DNA of 64,000 nucleotides. Origin: Hyphomonadaceae bacterium. GTDB lineage: Bacteria; Pseudomonadota; Alphaproteobacteria; Caulobacterales; Aquidulcibacteraceae. The notes under the pieces are model-generated. The model was not told the origin of the DNA. It did no database searches and worked only from the letters and a program-made list of their open reading frames with translations. Shown here in pieces: positions 32,919 through 42,116 of the stretch. How positions within the stretch are numbered: position 1 is the first letter of the stretch; the number at the start of each line of letters is the position of its first letter. The stretch covers positions 1 to 64,000 of the forward strand of contig JAEUMT010000017.1 in assembly GCA_016791365.1 (NCBI GenBank), read 5' to 3'. The position numbers and the translations under genes are program-made.

Positions 32919-33184
32919 AGATCGAGTGGTCTGCACAAGCTCTTAAGGAGTTGGGCGCAGCCATCGGCCACATTGCGACAGAGAGCCCCAGCGGAGCGGC
33001 GCGTGTGCGTCAGCAAATACTGTATTCAGTCGGCTTTCTCGCGGACTGGTCAGGAATGGGCCGGAAAGGGCGGCGCGGCCTGCGTGAATTGGTGATTCCG
33101 CACACGCCCTACATCGCTATCTATAGGCCATCGCGAAACGTGATAACGATCTTGCGCGTGCGTCACGGAGCGCAAAAGCGCTGA
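32915..33184 (+). CDS. parE: RelE/ParE family toxin
   Basis: The 89-residue basic protein matches the ParE/RelE fold: WSAQALKELGAAIGHIATES at the N-terminus and LRELVIPHTPYIAIYRPSRNVITILRVRHGAQKR at the C-terminus. The 'LVIPHTPYIAIY' and 'VRHGAQKR' phrases are usual in ParE-type toxins, which poison gyrase, whereas RelE relatives cut ribosome-bound mRNA; the biochemical target cannot be read off. The gene overlaps its antitoxin by 4 bp. It is inserted between csaA and a TIR gene within the xseB-ispA interval. Confidence 0.88.
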   Translation: MKIEWSAQALKELGAAIGHIATESPSGAARVRQQILYSVGFLADWSGMGRKGRRGLRELVIPHTPYIAIYRPSRNVITILRVRHGAQKR

Positions 33185-33223
33185 CAACTGCCAGATGTGC
33201 GCCGGACGTAATGATGCGAACTG

Positions 33224-33260
33224 GCAAAACAAAAAGGGCGTGGATTGCTCCGCGCCCTTT
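33224..33260 (-). terminator. Intrinsic terminator of the TIR gene
   Basis: An 8-bp stem (AAAGGGCG/CGCCCTTT) around a 12-nt loop, followed on the minus strand by TTTTTGTTTTG. It lies 22 bp beyond the stop of the TIR gene and, read on plus, just after the toxin gene, so it may serve both. Confidence 0.85.
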
Positions 33261-33281
33261 GTATTGAGATTTTGCTGACGA

Positions 33282-34391
33282 TCAGTTTGTTGGCAGATCG
33301 GCCGGCGGTTGATTGGTTTCATCCGGCGGCGTGATTTGTTGCGGACCGGCCGATGTGTCGGGCTCGGGGGTTGTGGTGGCCGGGACGCCGGGGGGCAGCA
33401 GGTCCGGATCGGTTTCCGGGCCGAGCGGCACTTCTTCGGTCGGCGGTTCGGTCGCGGGCTGGGCCAGGCGCAGTTCAGCGATGCGGCCGCGCGCGCGGGT
33501 TGCGTGTTCGCTCTCCGGGAAGTCGTTCAGGAACGCTTCGAAGGCTTCGATGGTGTTGGCGCTGTTGGCGTTGTCGAACGAGCGCTGTTCGAGGCTGGCA
33601 AGCGCCTGCTGCGCTTCGGCCCGATGTTCGCCCGGATCGCCGGCGAGGAAGTCACGCAGCGCGTCTGCATCGTCGCGCGAGACAGAGTCCCAGGCGTTCG
33701 ATGTCGCGGTTGCGCTGTTTTGCGTCATGAACCAATAGCCGCCGCCGCCAAGGGCCGCGACCACCACGAAGACGATTGCGGCGATGACGACCATGCCGCC
33801 GCCCTTTTTGGGTCCGGCGTCGGGGGCGCGTGGCGGGGCCGCGGCGCGCGGTGGCGGCGCGGAGCGTTGCTGTTGCTGCGCTTGCTGGCGCTGTGGCTGC
33901 GGCGCGGGGCGCTGCCCCTGCTGCGCGCGTTGCTGTTGTTGGGGCGCGCCGGTCTCGGGGGCGCGACCGGGTTGGAAAAATCCTGACGGCGGTTTCGGCG
34001 CCGGCGGCGGCAGCGGCGCGACGCCGGCTTTCGCGGTGACGAGGTTGGCAAGTTCACGCCAGGGCGCGAATTCATCTTCGCCGCGCCAGCCGGTGAGGTT
34101 TACCGACTTGTCGCCGCGAAACGCGTCGGGCGCCTGGGCGCTTTGCATCAGCGCGTGGAAGACGTTGCTCTTGCCGCGGGCGAATTTCACCTCTTCGGCC
34201 AGTTCGGCGTTGCCGTTGGAGCGGGGCGACCAGAGGGCGATGGTGACCTGCGAACTCTTGACCGCGTTGCGCAGCTCTTCGCCCGGCGGGCGCTCAAGAA
34301 TGACCTGGACCTGGGCCTGACGAAGCTTCTCAGCCAGCGCGCGCGCCGGCAGCGTGTCTTCCGCGGCGTGGATAATCACCACAGACGCCAT
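33282..34391 (-). CDS. Membrane-anchored TIR-domain protein
   Basis: The 369-residue protein has an N-terminal TIR domain (SVVIIHAAEDTLPARALAEKL; VKSSQVTIALWSPRSNGNAE; candidate catalytic Glu66/Glu67 in LAEEVKF). A Pro/Gln/Arg-rich linker follows (about 128-192), then one transmembrane helix (about 200-221), and a C-terminal part with helical repeat-like segments (AFLNDFPESEHATRARGRI) and an acidic Pro/Thr-rich end. TIR domains can act as NAD+ hydrolases or assembly platforms. The TIR domain is cytoplasmic and the tail extracytoplasmic by topology. It is transcribed opposite to the toxin pair and ispA. A role in defence or cell-envelope signalling is inference. Confidence 0.82.
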   Translation of the reverse strand: MASVVIIHAAEDTLPARALAEKLRQAQVQVILERPPGEELRNAVKSSQVTIALWSPRSNGNAELAEEVKFARGKSNVFHALMQSAQAPDAFRGDKSVNLTGWRGEDEFAPWRELANLVTAKAGVAPLPPPAPKPPSGFFQPGRAPETGAPQQQQRAQQGQRPAPQPQRQQAQQQQRSAPPPRAAAPPRAPDAGPKKGGGMVVIAAIVFVVVAALGGGGYWFMTQNSATATSNAWDSVSRDDADALRDFLAGDPGEHRAEAQQALASLEQRSFDNANSANTIEAFEAFLNDFPESEHATRARGRIAELRLAQPATEPPTEEVPLGPETDPDLLPPGVPATTTPEPDTSAGPQQITPPDETNQPPADLPTN

Positions 34392-34610
34392 GCAAATTCC
34401 CCACTCTAAACCACGGGAAGACCCCAGACCCCCGGCGCCGCCTGCAAAGACCGCACCGGACGTTCTGAACCCCCCGTAATGTGCATACTGCCCTGTTAGG
34501 GCGGCTCAATAAAGAGTGACGACGCAGCAAGGGGCTGGGCGGCGCCCGTGACAGAATACAACCCCTAGGGGTGCTTGCGCGCGGCGGGCGTTCGTTTAGG
34601 GGAGGCGCCC

Positions 34611-35498
34611 ATGTCTCAACTTGAAGCCCGCCTTAAGGAAACCGCCGAGCGCGTCACGATCGCGCTCGATAGCCTGCTGCCCGCCGAGCAGGGTTCGGAG
34701 GCGCGCCTGCTTGGCGCTGTGCGCTATGCGGCGCTGGGCGGGGGCAAACGGCTGCGTCCGTTCTTTACCCTGGAAGCGGGCCGCATCTTTGACGCTGACG
34801 AGGGCGCGTTGTTGCGCGCCGCGTGCGCCATTGAACTCGTGCACACATACTCGCTCGTGCACGATGATCTTCCCGCAATGGACGATGACGTTCTGCGGCG
34901 CGGGCGCCCCACGCTGCATCGCCAATATGATGAAGCGACCGCGATCCTCGCCGGCGATGCGCTGCTTACCTTCGCGTTCGAACTGCTGGCCGAACCCGCG
35001 ACGCACTCCGATCCGCAAATGCGCTGCAAGCTCATCGCTGGGCTGGCGAAGGCGTCAGGCGCGCAAGGCATGGTGGCGGGCCAAGCCGCGGACATGGCTG
35101 GCGCCGACATCGGTTCGGATCTCATCGCCGTCACGCGCATGAACCGTTTGAAGACGGGCGCGCTGATCAATTTCGCTGTTGATGCGGGGGCGCTGATCGG
35201 CGGCGCTTCGGAAGCCGAGAAGACGGCGCTCTCGCGCTATGCGCACGATGTCGGCCTGGCGTTCCAAATGCGGGACGATCTGCTCGACGCCGAAGGCGTC
35301 GTCCGTGACACGGGCAAAGCGGTCGGCAAGGACAAGGCGCGCGGCAAAGTGAACTTCGTCACTGTGCTTGGCGCGGACGCGACGCGTGACCGCATCAACA
35401 TGCTGGCGAGTCAGGCGAAGGCGCACCTCTCGGTGTTCGGCTCACGCGCGCGTATTCTGCTGGATGCTGTCGATTTTATTGTTGAGCGGCGGTACTAG
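34611..35498 (+). CDS. ispA: Farnesyl diphosphate synthase (polyprenyl synthetase)
   Basis: The 295-residue enzyme has the first Asp-rich motif DDLPAMDDD (residues 85-93), GGGKRLRPFF near 43-52, and the second motif QMRDDLLDAEG near 220. It condenses IPP with DMAPP and GPP to farnesyl diphosphate for quinones and undecaprenyl phosphate. The start is MSQLEA with GGGGAGG upstream. It belongs to the xseB-ispA-dxs group; here dxs lies 2.8 kb away on the same strand after an inverted peptidase gene. Confidence 0.92.
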   Translation: MSQLEARLKETAERVTIALDSLLPAEQGSEARLLGAVRYAALGGGKRLRPFFTLEAGRIFDADEGALLRAACAIELVHTYSLVHDDLPAMDDDVLRRGRPTLHRQYDEATAILAGDALLTFAFELLAEPATHSDPQMRCKLIAGLAKASGAQGMVAGQAADMAGADIGSDLIAVTRMNRLKTGALINFAVDAGALIGGASEAEKTALSRYAHDVGLAFQMRDDLLDAEGVVRDTGKAVGKDKARGKVNFVTVLGADATRDRINMLASQAKAHLSVFGSRARILLDAVDFIVERRY

Positions 35499-35517
35499 CG
35501 GCGCGCGAACACGCCGC

Positions 35518-35592
35518 CTTCGACAAGCTCAGGCTGACGCTGGAGTGGTCGTGCGGAGGTTGGAAGATGGCGTCACCCTGAGCCCGTCGAAG
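35518..35592. repeat. CTTCGACA-type inverted repeat
   Basis: Arms at 35518-35539 and 35571-35592 of the same dispersed family as 12779-12855, located between convergent ispA and the oligopeptidase gene. Confidence 0.75.
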
Positions 35593-35609
35593 GGCGACGC
35601 CGCGCCCCG

Positions 35610-37724
35610 TCAATCAATCAACCGCTGCGTCAGATACATGTATTCCAGCGTCCGGCGCCGCGCGGCTTCGCGGAGGTTGGCGTTGGCTTGGTGGCCGCCG
35701 TCGGTGTTTTCGTAATAGAGATATGGGATGCCGAGGTCGTCGAGGCGGGCGCCGTATTTGCGCGCGTGACCTGGGTGAACGCGATCGTCCTTGGTTGACG
35801 TGTAGATGAACACGGTCGGGAAATCGTCGCGGGCGCGCAGGTTCTGGTAGGGCGTGATCTGCTCCAGAAACGCGCGTTGCTCTGGAATGTTTGGCGACCC
35901 GTACTCGCCGACCCATGACGCGCCCGCCAGCAACTGATCGTAGCGCAGCATATCCAAGAGCGGCGAGCCGATGATGGCGGCGTGCACCATTTCGGGATGC
36001 TGGTTCAGCATGACGCCCATGAGCAGGCCGCCATTTGAGCGACCAGAAATGCCGAGTCGACGTGGGCTTGTGATGTTGCGCGTCACCAGATCGCGTTCGA
36101 CGGCGTAGAAATCTTCATAGATGCGTTGGCGGTTCGTCAGCAGACCGGCGTCGTGCCAGGCGGGACCGAACTCGCCGCCGCCACGTATGTTCGCGAGCAC
36201 GTATGTGCCGCCCTGATCGAGCCAGAGGCGGCCGATGAAAGCGTTGTAGCTGGGCACTTGCGAGAGTTGGAAGCCGCCATAGGCGTAGAGCAGCGTCGGG
36301 TTTTGCCCGTTCATCTGCATGTCGCGGCGGCGCACGACGAAATAGGGCACGCGCGTGCCGTCCGCGCTCGTGGCTTCGAATTGCTCCGTCACATAGGGCG
36401 ATGCATCGAATTGGGCGGGGAGCGCGCGCACGGTGCGGGTGCGCGTGCCGTTGAGGGCGTAGAGCGTCGAGGGTGTGAGGAAATCCTCGTAGGTCGCAAA
36501 CGCGCGCGCATCGCTGGTTGAGGCGCCGGCGATGTGGACGACGCCGGTTGGCGGCACCTGGATTTGCGCGCCGCTCCACTGACTATTGGCGAACGAGAAG
36601 CGCTGCAGGCGGCCGCGCACGTTGTCAAAGCCGGCGACCAAAATCGAGTCTCGCGTTGCTTGGACTTCCTCAATCGATTGGCGCGCGTTCGGAGAGAAAA
36701 TCACCTCGATCGTTGGCGCGGCGGCGGTCGCGGTCGCGAGCGGGATCGCGAGCAGCGAGCCGTTGGGGTAGGTGCGCCCGCCGATTGTCCATTCTTGCTC
36801 GATCGTGACGATCAAGCGGTCATGGAAATAGTCGCGAATCGAGGATTTGCGCGGCAGCGTCAGCCGTTGCGGGCCCTGTGGTGTGATCAGCGAATAAACG
36901 GTTTCGAAGAAGGTCTCGCCTTCGACCGCGATGGCGATGTGGTCGTTGCTTTCGTCCTCGAAGGTGGCGACGCCGATGGAAACGTCTGTGGCTTCGCCGC
37001 GCATGATTTCGGTGGCGCTGGAAAGCGGCGTGCCGCGGCGCCAGGCTTTGAGGATGAAGGGATAGCCGGACTCGGTCAGCGAGCCTTCGCCCCAATTGGT
37101 CGCCACCAGCATGGTGTCGCGGTCGAGCCAGCCGATGTTGGACTTGGCTTCGGGGACGACGAAACCGCCGTCGACGAAGCGGCGCGTCCGCAGATCGAAC
37201 TCGCGATCGGTGGAGGCGTCGAGGCCGCCGTTGGAAAGCGAGACCATGCAGCGCACGCCGGAGGGATCGCAGTCGGCGCCTTGATAGACCCAGTTTGCGT
37301 TTTCCGTACGCGCCAGCGCATCGATATCGAGCACCGTTTCCCAGCGCGGATTGTTGGCCGTGTAGCCGTCGATGCGCGCGCGGCGCCAGATGCCGCGCAC
37401 GTGATCCGGATCCTGCCAGAAATTATAAACGTAGCCGCCGCGGATTTGACCAAGCGGCAAGCGATCGCGGCTTTCGGCGACTTCCAGCGCCGCGGCGAGG
37501 CGCGCAGCGTAACGCGGGTCGTTTTCGAGGATCGGCAGCGAGCGATCATTCTGCTGATGCACCCATGCCAGCGCGCGTTCGCCTTCGACCTCTTCAAGCC
37601 AGAGATAAGGATCGGTTGCGGCTTGCTGTTCGCGAGGCGGCGTCGGCATCGGTTCGGGGCGCGACGCGCACGCGCCAAGCGTCAGGCAAACAGCCACAAT
37701 CTGCGCAACCGAAGCGATCTTCAT
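35610..37724 (-). CDS. Prolyl oligopeptidase family serine peptidase (S9A), lipoprotein
   Basis: The 704-residue protein begins with a lipoprotein signal (TLGAC, Cys19), then a seven-bladed beta-propeller, and a C-terminal alpha/beta-hydrolase domain with nucleophile Ser in GRSNGGLLMG, Asp in TKDDRVHP and His in DGGHQANAN. These make the S9 catalytic triad; it should cleave short Pro-containing peptides outside the inner membrane. It lies between ispA and dxs on the opposite strand. A Met earlier in frame would add 82 residues of repeat-derived sequence, so I use the lipoprotein Met. Confidence 0.92.
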   Translation of the reverse strand: MKIASVAQIVAVCLTLGACASRPEPMPTPPREQQAATDPYLWLEEVEGERALAWVHQQNDRSLPILENDPRYAARLAAALEVAESRDRLPLGQIRGGYVYNFWQDPDHVRGIWRRARIDGYTANNPRWETVLDIDALARTENANWVYQGADCDPSGVRCMVSLSNGGLDASTDREFDLRTRRFVDGGFVVPEAKSNIGWLDRDTMLVATNWGEGSLTESGYPFILKAWRRGTPLSSATEIMRGEATDVSIGVATFEDESNDHIAIAVEGETFFETVYSLITPQGPQRLTLPRKSSIRDYFHDRLIVTIEQEWTIGGRTYPNGSLLAIPLATATAAAPTIEVIFSPNARQSIEEVQATRDSILVAGFDNVRGRLQRFSFANSQWSGAQIQVPPTGVVHIAGASTSDARAFATYEDFLTPSTLYALNGTRTRTVRALPAQFDASPYVTEQFEATSADGTRVPYFVVRRRDMQMNGQNPTLLYAYGGFQLSQVPSYNAFIGRLWLDQGGTYVLANIRGGGEFGPAWHDAGLLTNRQRIYEDFYAVERDLVTRNITSPRRLGISGRSNGGLLMGVMLNQHPEMVHAAIIGSPLLDMLRYDQLLAGASWVGEYGSPNIPEQRAFLEQITPYQNLRARDDFPTVFIYTSTKDDRVHPGHARKYGARLDDLGIPYLYYENTDGGHQANANLREAARRRTLEYMYLTQRLID

Positions 37725-38290
37725 CCCAGCACCCTTATCGTTTGAGCGGTGCAGACTAGTGATCGGGTCTGTTCGCACAAGGTTGTTCGTCGCATTCGCG
37801 CGGACGGCACGACCGCCAATGATTGCATCTGGACCGCCGGCGCCCTCGCCGGCATCCGGTGTTTCAACTGCCGGGAGGTCAGCAGTTTCAACCATGCCGG
37901 CGAGGGCGCCGGCGGTCCAGACGTGTATCGACGCCTCGCGCGCAAATGCGCAACGGGTCCAACGGAGCACCCGTGCGCGAACTGCACATCAAGAGACCCG
38001 CAACGATGCTTACGTGCGCGAGAGCGGCCACCTGCGCGCGTTCTATCCCGCCTCGCGCGGCCTTCGTGGACGTCAAACGCATTGCCGGCGCTGGCGCGAT
38101 CCAAGCCGCCTGGACCAAGCTTTCGGCGGGCGATGTGCCGCCGCGGGACGGATTGGTGCTGTCTTTCTGATCTGCGCCGACCTGACGCACGAAAAGAGGC
38201 GGGAAAACCATGTTCCGGCCACGGTCTGGGCGTCGCTTTCGCAGGGGAACGGAGCTAGCTTTGGCGCGAGTTTGCAGCGGCTGAGGATCA
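37725..38290. other. 566-bp gap without a confident gene
   Basis: This region separates the minus-strand oligopeptidase and dxs. It contains a perfect 28-bp-arm inverted repeat (37828-37921) and several short open frames on both strands with no recognisable motif or ribosome site. It must include the promoters for both flanking genes. I see no RNA gene. Confidence 0.6.
37828..37921. repeat. Perfect 28-bp inverted repeat
   Basis: Arms at 37828-37855 and 37894-37921 are exact reverse complements (core GGACCGCCGGCGCCCTCG). The spacer is 38 bp. A shorter relative with GGACCGCC/GGCGGTCC ends is at 52099-52142. Confidence 0.85.
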
Positions 38291-40195
38291 ATGGCGCCCA
38301 ACACCCCCTTGCTGGACCAGATTAAGCTTCCAGCCGATCTCCGGGAATTGGACGGCAGCCAGCTTGCCCAAGTCTGCGATGAGTTGCGCGCCGAAATGAT
38401 CAGCGCCGTCAGCCAAACTGGCGGCCATTTGGGCGCCGGCCTCGGTGTCGTCGAACTCACGGTTGCGCTCCACTACGTGTTCGATACGCCGACCGACAAG
38501 ATCATCTGGGACGTCGGTCACCAGGCCTATCCGCATAAGATCATCACCGGCCGCCGCGACCGCATCCGCACGCTGCGCCAGGGCGGAGGCCTCTCCGGTT
38601 TCACCAAGCGCGCCGAGAGCGAATACGATCCGTTCGGCGCCGCGCACGCGTCGACCTCGATCAGCGCTGGCCTCGGCTTTGCTGTCGCGCGCGACAAACG
38701 CGGTGAAGATTCAAGCGTCATCGCCGTGATCGGCGACGGCTCGATGTCGGCGGGCATGGCGTACGAAGCCATGAACAACGCCGCTGAGACGACCAAGCGT
38801 CTCATCGTCATCCTCAACGACAACGATATGTCGATCGCGCCGCCGGTCGGCGGCATGTCGACTTATCTCGCGCGCCTCGCCGCGACCAAAACCTACCGCC
38901 GCATCCGCAAGACCGCGAAGGGCGTCGCCTCAGCGCTCGGCGAAACCATCCACGACATCGCCAAGAAGACCGAAGAGTACGCCCGCACCATGGTGACAGG
39001 CGGCACCTTCTTCGAAGAGCTCGGCTTCCACTATCTCGGCCCGTTCGACGGTCACGACATTGACGTGCTCCGCCGCGTGCTCGCCAACGCGAAGGAAATC
39101 GACGATCGCCCCGTGCTGATCCACGTCGTCACCAAGAAGGGCAAAGGCTACGCGCCGGCCGAAAACGCCGCCGACAAATATCACGGCGTCAACAAGTTCA
39201 ACGTCGTCACCGGCGAACAAACCAAAGGCGCAAGCGCGCCGAGCTACACCAAGGTGTTCGCGCAAGCGCTCGTGCGCCAGGCCGAGAAAGACGAGAAGAT
39301 CGTCGCCATCACCGCCGCCATGCCGAGCGGCACCGGCCTCGATCTCTTCGGCTCGAAATTCCCGGATCGCACCTACGATGTCGGCATCGCCGAACAGCAT
39401 GCGGTGACGTTCTCCGCTGGCCTCGCCGCCGACGGCATGAAGCCGTTCTGCACGATCTACTCAACGTTCTTGCAGCGCGGTTACGACCAAGTCGTCCACG
39501 ACGTCGCCATTCAACGTTTGCCCGTGCGCTTCGCTATGGACCGCGCTGGCCTCGTCGGCGCCGATGGCCCCACGCATGCGGGCACGTTCGACGTCGGCTA
39601 CATGGGTGCGCTGCCTGGCATGATCGTCATGGCTGCCGCTGACGGCAACGATCTCAGCCGCATGGTCGCGACAGCCGCCGCGATCGACGATCGCCCCAGC
39701 TGCTTCCGCTATCCGCGCGGCGACGCTGACGGCGTGCTCGGCGCCGATGCCGATATCCCGCTCGAAATCGGCAAGGGCCGCATCCTGCGCGAAGGCACCA
39801 GCGTTGCGCTCTTAAACTTCGGCGCCCGCATGGGCGAAGCCAACAAAGCCGCCGACAAGCTCGCCGCGATGGGCCTCAGCACAACGCTCGCCGACGCGCG
39901 CTTTGCGAAGCCCCTCGACGAAGATCTCATCCGCCGCCTCGCGCGCGAGCACGAAGTGCTGCTGACGATCGAAGAGGGCGCAGAGGGCGGCTTTGGCGCC
40001 TTTGTGCTGCACTTCATGTCGCGCGACGGTATTTTGGATCGCGGCGTCAAAGTCCGCACGCTGACGTTGCCGGACGTTTTCCAAGATCAAGACAAGCCGG
40101 AACTCATGTACGCCGCCGCAGGCCTCGACGCCGACGCCATCGCCAACGCCGCACTCCTGGCGCTGGGGCGGGGCGTGAACGAGCAGCGGGCCTGA
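38291..40195 (+). CDS. dxs: 1-deoxy-D-xylulose-5-phosphate synthase
   Basis: The 634-residue thiamine-diphosphate enzyme shows [21 protein letters not shown] and [12 protein letters not shown] at the N-terminus, the ThDP motif [17 protein letters not shown] near 150, [11 protein letters not shown], and the transketolase middle domain ([21 protein letters not shown]) plus AEGGFG-type C-terminal ([13 protein letters not shown]). It joins pyruvate and glyceraldehyde 3-phosphate, the first step of the MEP isoprenoid pathway, and feeds IspA. Start at MAPNTPL. A hairpin element and a GGCAGTA-type repeat follow the stop. Confidence 0.97.
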   Translation: MAPNTPLLDQIKLPADLRELDGSQLAQVCDELRAEMISAVSQTGGHLGAGLGVVELTVALHYVFDTPTDKIIWDVGHQAYPHKIITGRRDRIRTLRQGGGLSGFTKRAESEYDPFGAAHASTSISAGLGFAVARDKRGEDSSVIAVIGDGSMSAGMAYEAMNNAAETTKRLIVILNDNDMSIAPPVGGMSTYLARLAATKTYRRIRKTAKGVASALGETIHDIAKKTEEYARTMVTGGTFFEELGFHYLGPFDGHDIDVLRRVLANAKEIDDRPVLIHVVTKKGKGYAPAENAADKYHGVNKFNVVTGEQTKGASAPSYTKVFAQALVRQAEKDEKIVAITAAMPSGTGLDLFGSKFPDRTYDVGIAEQHAVTFSAGLAADGMKPFCTIYSTFLQRGYDQVVHDVAIQRLPVRFAMDRAGLVGADGPTHAGTFDVGYMGALPGMIVMAAADGNDLSRMVATAAAIDDRPSCFRYPRGDADGVLGADADIPLEIGKGRILREGTSVALLNFGARMGEANKAADKLAAMGLSTTLADARFAKPLDEDLIRRLAREHEVLLTIEEGAEGGFGAFVLHFMSRDGILDRGVKVRTLTLPDVFQDQDKPELMYAAAGLDADAIANAALLALGRGVNEQRA

Positions 40196-40199
40196 TCGA

Positions 40200-40341
40200 G
40201 GCAGTAGGCAATAGGCAGTAGGGGCGATCGAGCGCGGATCGGTGGGGCGACGGTTTGTACTGACGCTCCTCCCTCACCCTGCCCTCTCCCCTCACGGGGA
40301 GAGGGTTCACGCGGGGCCGCTACTGCCTACTGGCTATTGCC
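40200..40341. repeat. GGCAGTA/GGCAATA inverted repeat (family member 2) with nested hairpin
   Basis: Left arm 40200-40221 and right arm 40320-40341 are imperfect inverted copies (GGCAGTAGGCAATAGG units). Nested inside, at 40282-40305, is a CCCTCTCCCC-TCAC-GGGGAGAGGG hairpin, which may terminate dxs. Confidence 0.75.
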
Positions 40342-40405
40342 CTCGCCGCTGCACGGAACATCAAGCACCCGCACACAGTTGGGTCTCCATCACAGGAGCC
40401 CCCAA

Positions 40406-40591
40406 ATGAAATCCCGCACCCGCGCCGCGCTGTTTATTCTTCTTGGCCTCACCGCGCCCCTGGCGAGCGGTTGTGCGCTTGCCGCCGGCGCCGCCGTTGG
40501 CGCCGCGGCCGTCGATTACTTCTCGGACGACAACGACGTCTGCAACGGCCCGAACGACGAAGGCCTGCTCGACAGCGATTGCAACGACTAG
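40406..40591 (+). CDS. Small lipoprotein
   Basis: The 61-residue product has a lipoprotein signal (ALFILLGLTAPLASGC), an Ala/Gly-rich stretch (ALAAGAAVGAAAVDYF) and an acidic tail with two Cys (DVCNGPNDEGLLDSDCND). AGGAGCCCCCAA precedes the ATG. Similar tiny lipoproteins are found in many proteobacteria with no known role. It lies between two members of the GGCAGTA repeat family. Confidence 0.7.
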   Translation: MKSRTRAALFILLGLTAPLASGCALAAGAAVGAAAVDYFSDDNDVCNGPNDEGLLDSDCND

Positions 40592-40605
40592 AGCATTCTC
40601 AGAGG

Positions 40606-40685
40606 GGCAGTGGGCAGTAGGGAATAGGCAGTAGGGCGCCTGCTGCGTGATATTTCCTATTGCCTACTGCCCACTGCCTATTGCC
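40606..40685. repeat. GGCAGTA/GGCAATA inverted repeat (family member 3)
   Basis: Left arm 40606-40635 and right arm 40656-40685 are close inverted copies, 20-bp spacer. It lies between two tiny genes. Confidence 0.8.
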
Positions 40686-40717
40686 TAATCTCTGTCGCGT
40701 CAGCGACGGAGATTCTC

Positions 40718-40801
40718 ATGGCCAAGGGGCAGATGAAGTCGAACAAAGAGAAGCGCAAACCCAAGCAGAACAAGGACGACAAGAAGGCCGCCAAGAAGTA
40801 G
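40718..40801 (+). CDS. 27-residue Lys-rich conserved small protein
   Basis: The frame encodes 27 residues starting MAKGQMKSNKEKRKPKQ and ending in Lys/Ala, with 12 Lys. Very short proteins with the start MAKGQ-(M/Q)-(K/R)-SN-(K/R) are, from memory, recurrent hypotheticals in proteobacteria, which supports real coding. GACGGAGATT precedes the ATG. Its charge suggests RNA or ribosome contact; this is inference. Confidence 0.62.
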   Translation: MAKGQMKSNKEKRKPKQNKDDKKAAKK

Positions 40802-40946
40802 CGCGCCGCTTTCGTTCGAAAGCTTGCGCCGCCGTCCGCCCACGCGAGACGGCGGCGTTTTGCGTTGGGGGCCCGAACGGCGCCAGGAACTTCCGCGTTT
40901 CCCAAAAGTTCCCCATGCTGGCGGGCGAAGCCGTGGCGGGGCCGGA

Positions 40947-42116
40947 ATGGAAGAGCACTTTCAGCGCGACATTGACCGGATAGACGCGAACCCCGCCGTC
41001 GCGCGCATCCTCGACGTGGTTTGCACCATGACAGGGATGCGCTTTGCCGCCGTCGCCCGCGTCACCGAAGACCGCTGGATCGCGTGCAGCGTGAAGGATG
41101 AGATCGCCTTTGGCCTGGCGCCCGGCGGCGAACTCGAAATCCAAACCACCATTTGCAACGAAATCCGCGACCACCGCCGCACCATCCTGATCGACAACGT
41201 CGCCGACAACCCTGATTGGCGCGATCACCACACGCCCAAATTCTATGGTCTGCAATCGTACGCGTCCGCGCCGATCATTCGCGCGGATGGCTCGTTCTTC
41301 GGCACGCTCTGCGCCATCGATCCCGAGCCGCACGTTGTCGATACGCCGCAAGTGCGCGCCACGTTCGAGCTGTTCGCCCAGCTGATCGCCGCCCAGCTCG
41401 ACGCCGTCGAAGATCTCAAAACCGCACGCGGCGAACTCCTCGCCGCCAACGAAGCAGCATTGCTGCGCGATCAATTCATCGCCGTGCTCGGTCACGATCT
41501 GCGCAATCCGCTGAATGCGATCGACGCCGGCGCGCGTATGCTGGAGCGCGGCGCGCTCACCGATCAGCAACGCGGCGTCGTCCGTTTGATGCGCGCCAGC
41601 ACGCTTCGCATGAACGCCCTCGTCAACAATGTTCTCGATTTCGCGCGCGGCCGCCTTGGCGACGGCATCACCTTGGAGCGCCAGCGCGCCAATCTCGGCC
41701 CCGCGCTCGCGCAGGTGATCGCCGAGCTGCAAGCCGTGTGGCCCGATCAGGCGATCAACGCCGACATCATCGACACCGCGCCGGTCAATAGCGACATCAA
41801 TCGCATCGCTCAGCTTGCGTCTAATCTCCTGGCCAACGCCATTGCGCATGGCACGCCGGGACAACCTATAGAAATTGCGCTGCACACCTCGCCCGCCGGC
41901 GCTGAACTCGTCGTCGTGAATTTCGCCGCGCCGATTCCACCCGAAGCCGAAGCCCAGTTGTTCAAGCCGTTCGTTCGCGGCGACGGCTCACAAGCGGGCT
42001 TGGGGCTGGGACTCTACATCGCAAACGAAATTGCAAAGGCGCACGGCGGGACGCTGCGCGTTGCGAGCGGCGATGGGCGGGTGAGGTTTACGCTGACGCT
42101 GCCCGCGGCTTCATAG
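40947..42116 (+). CDS. GAF-domain sensor histidine kinase
   Basis: The 389-residue protein has no membrane helices. A GAF domain covers about residues 20-160 (TMTGMRFAAVARVTEDRW; SYASAPIIRADGSFFGTLCA), then the phosphoacceptor His near 182 (LGHDLRNPLNAI), an N-box (LLANAIAHG) and a G-box LGLGLYIANEIAKAHGG. It is a soluble cytoplasmic kinase that may sense a small ligand or redox state. No receiver or regulator is adjacent, so its partner is elsewhere. Start at MEEHFQ. The 3' end overlaps the convergent gene by 6 bp. Confidence 0.9.
   Translation: MEEHFQRDIDRIDANPAVARILDVVCTMTGMRFAAVARVTEDRWIACSVKDEIAFGLAPGGELEIQTTICNEIRDHRRTILIDNVADNPDWRDHHTPKFYGLQSYASAPIIRADGSFFGTLCAIDPEPHVVDTPQVRATFELFAQLIAAQLDAVEDLKTARGELLAANEAALLRDQFIAVLGHDLRNPLNAIDAGARMLERGALTDQQRGVVRLMRASTLRMNALVNNVLDFARGRLGDGITLERQRANLGPALAQVIAELQAVWPDQAINADIIDTAPVNSDINRIAQLASNLLANAIAHGTPGQPIEIALHTSPAGAELVVVNFAAPIPPEAEAQLFKPFVRGDGSQAGLGLGLYIANEIAKAHGGTLRVASGDGRVRFTLTLPAAS

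Noticed and set aside
37823-38170. Small plus-strand frame in the gap before dxs
   Set aside because: It runs through the inverted repeat, is Arg-rich and has no ribosome site or motif.
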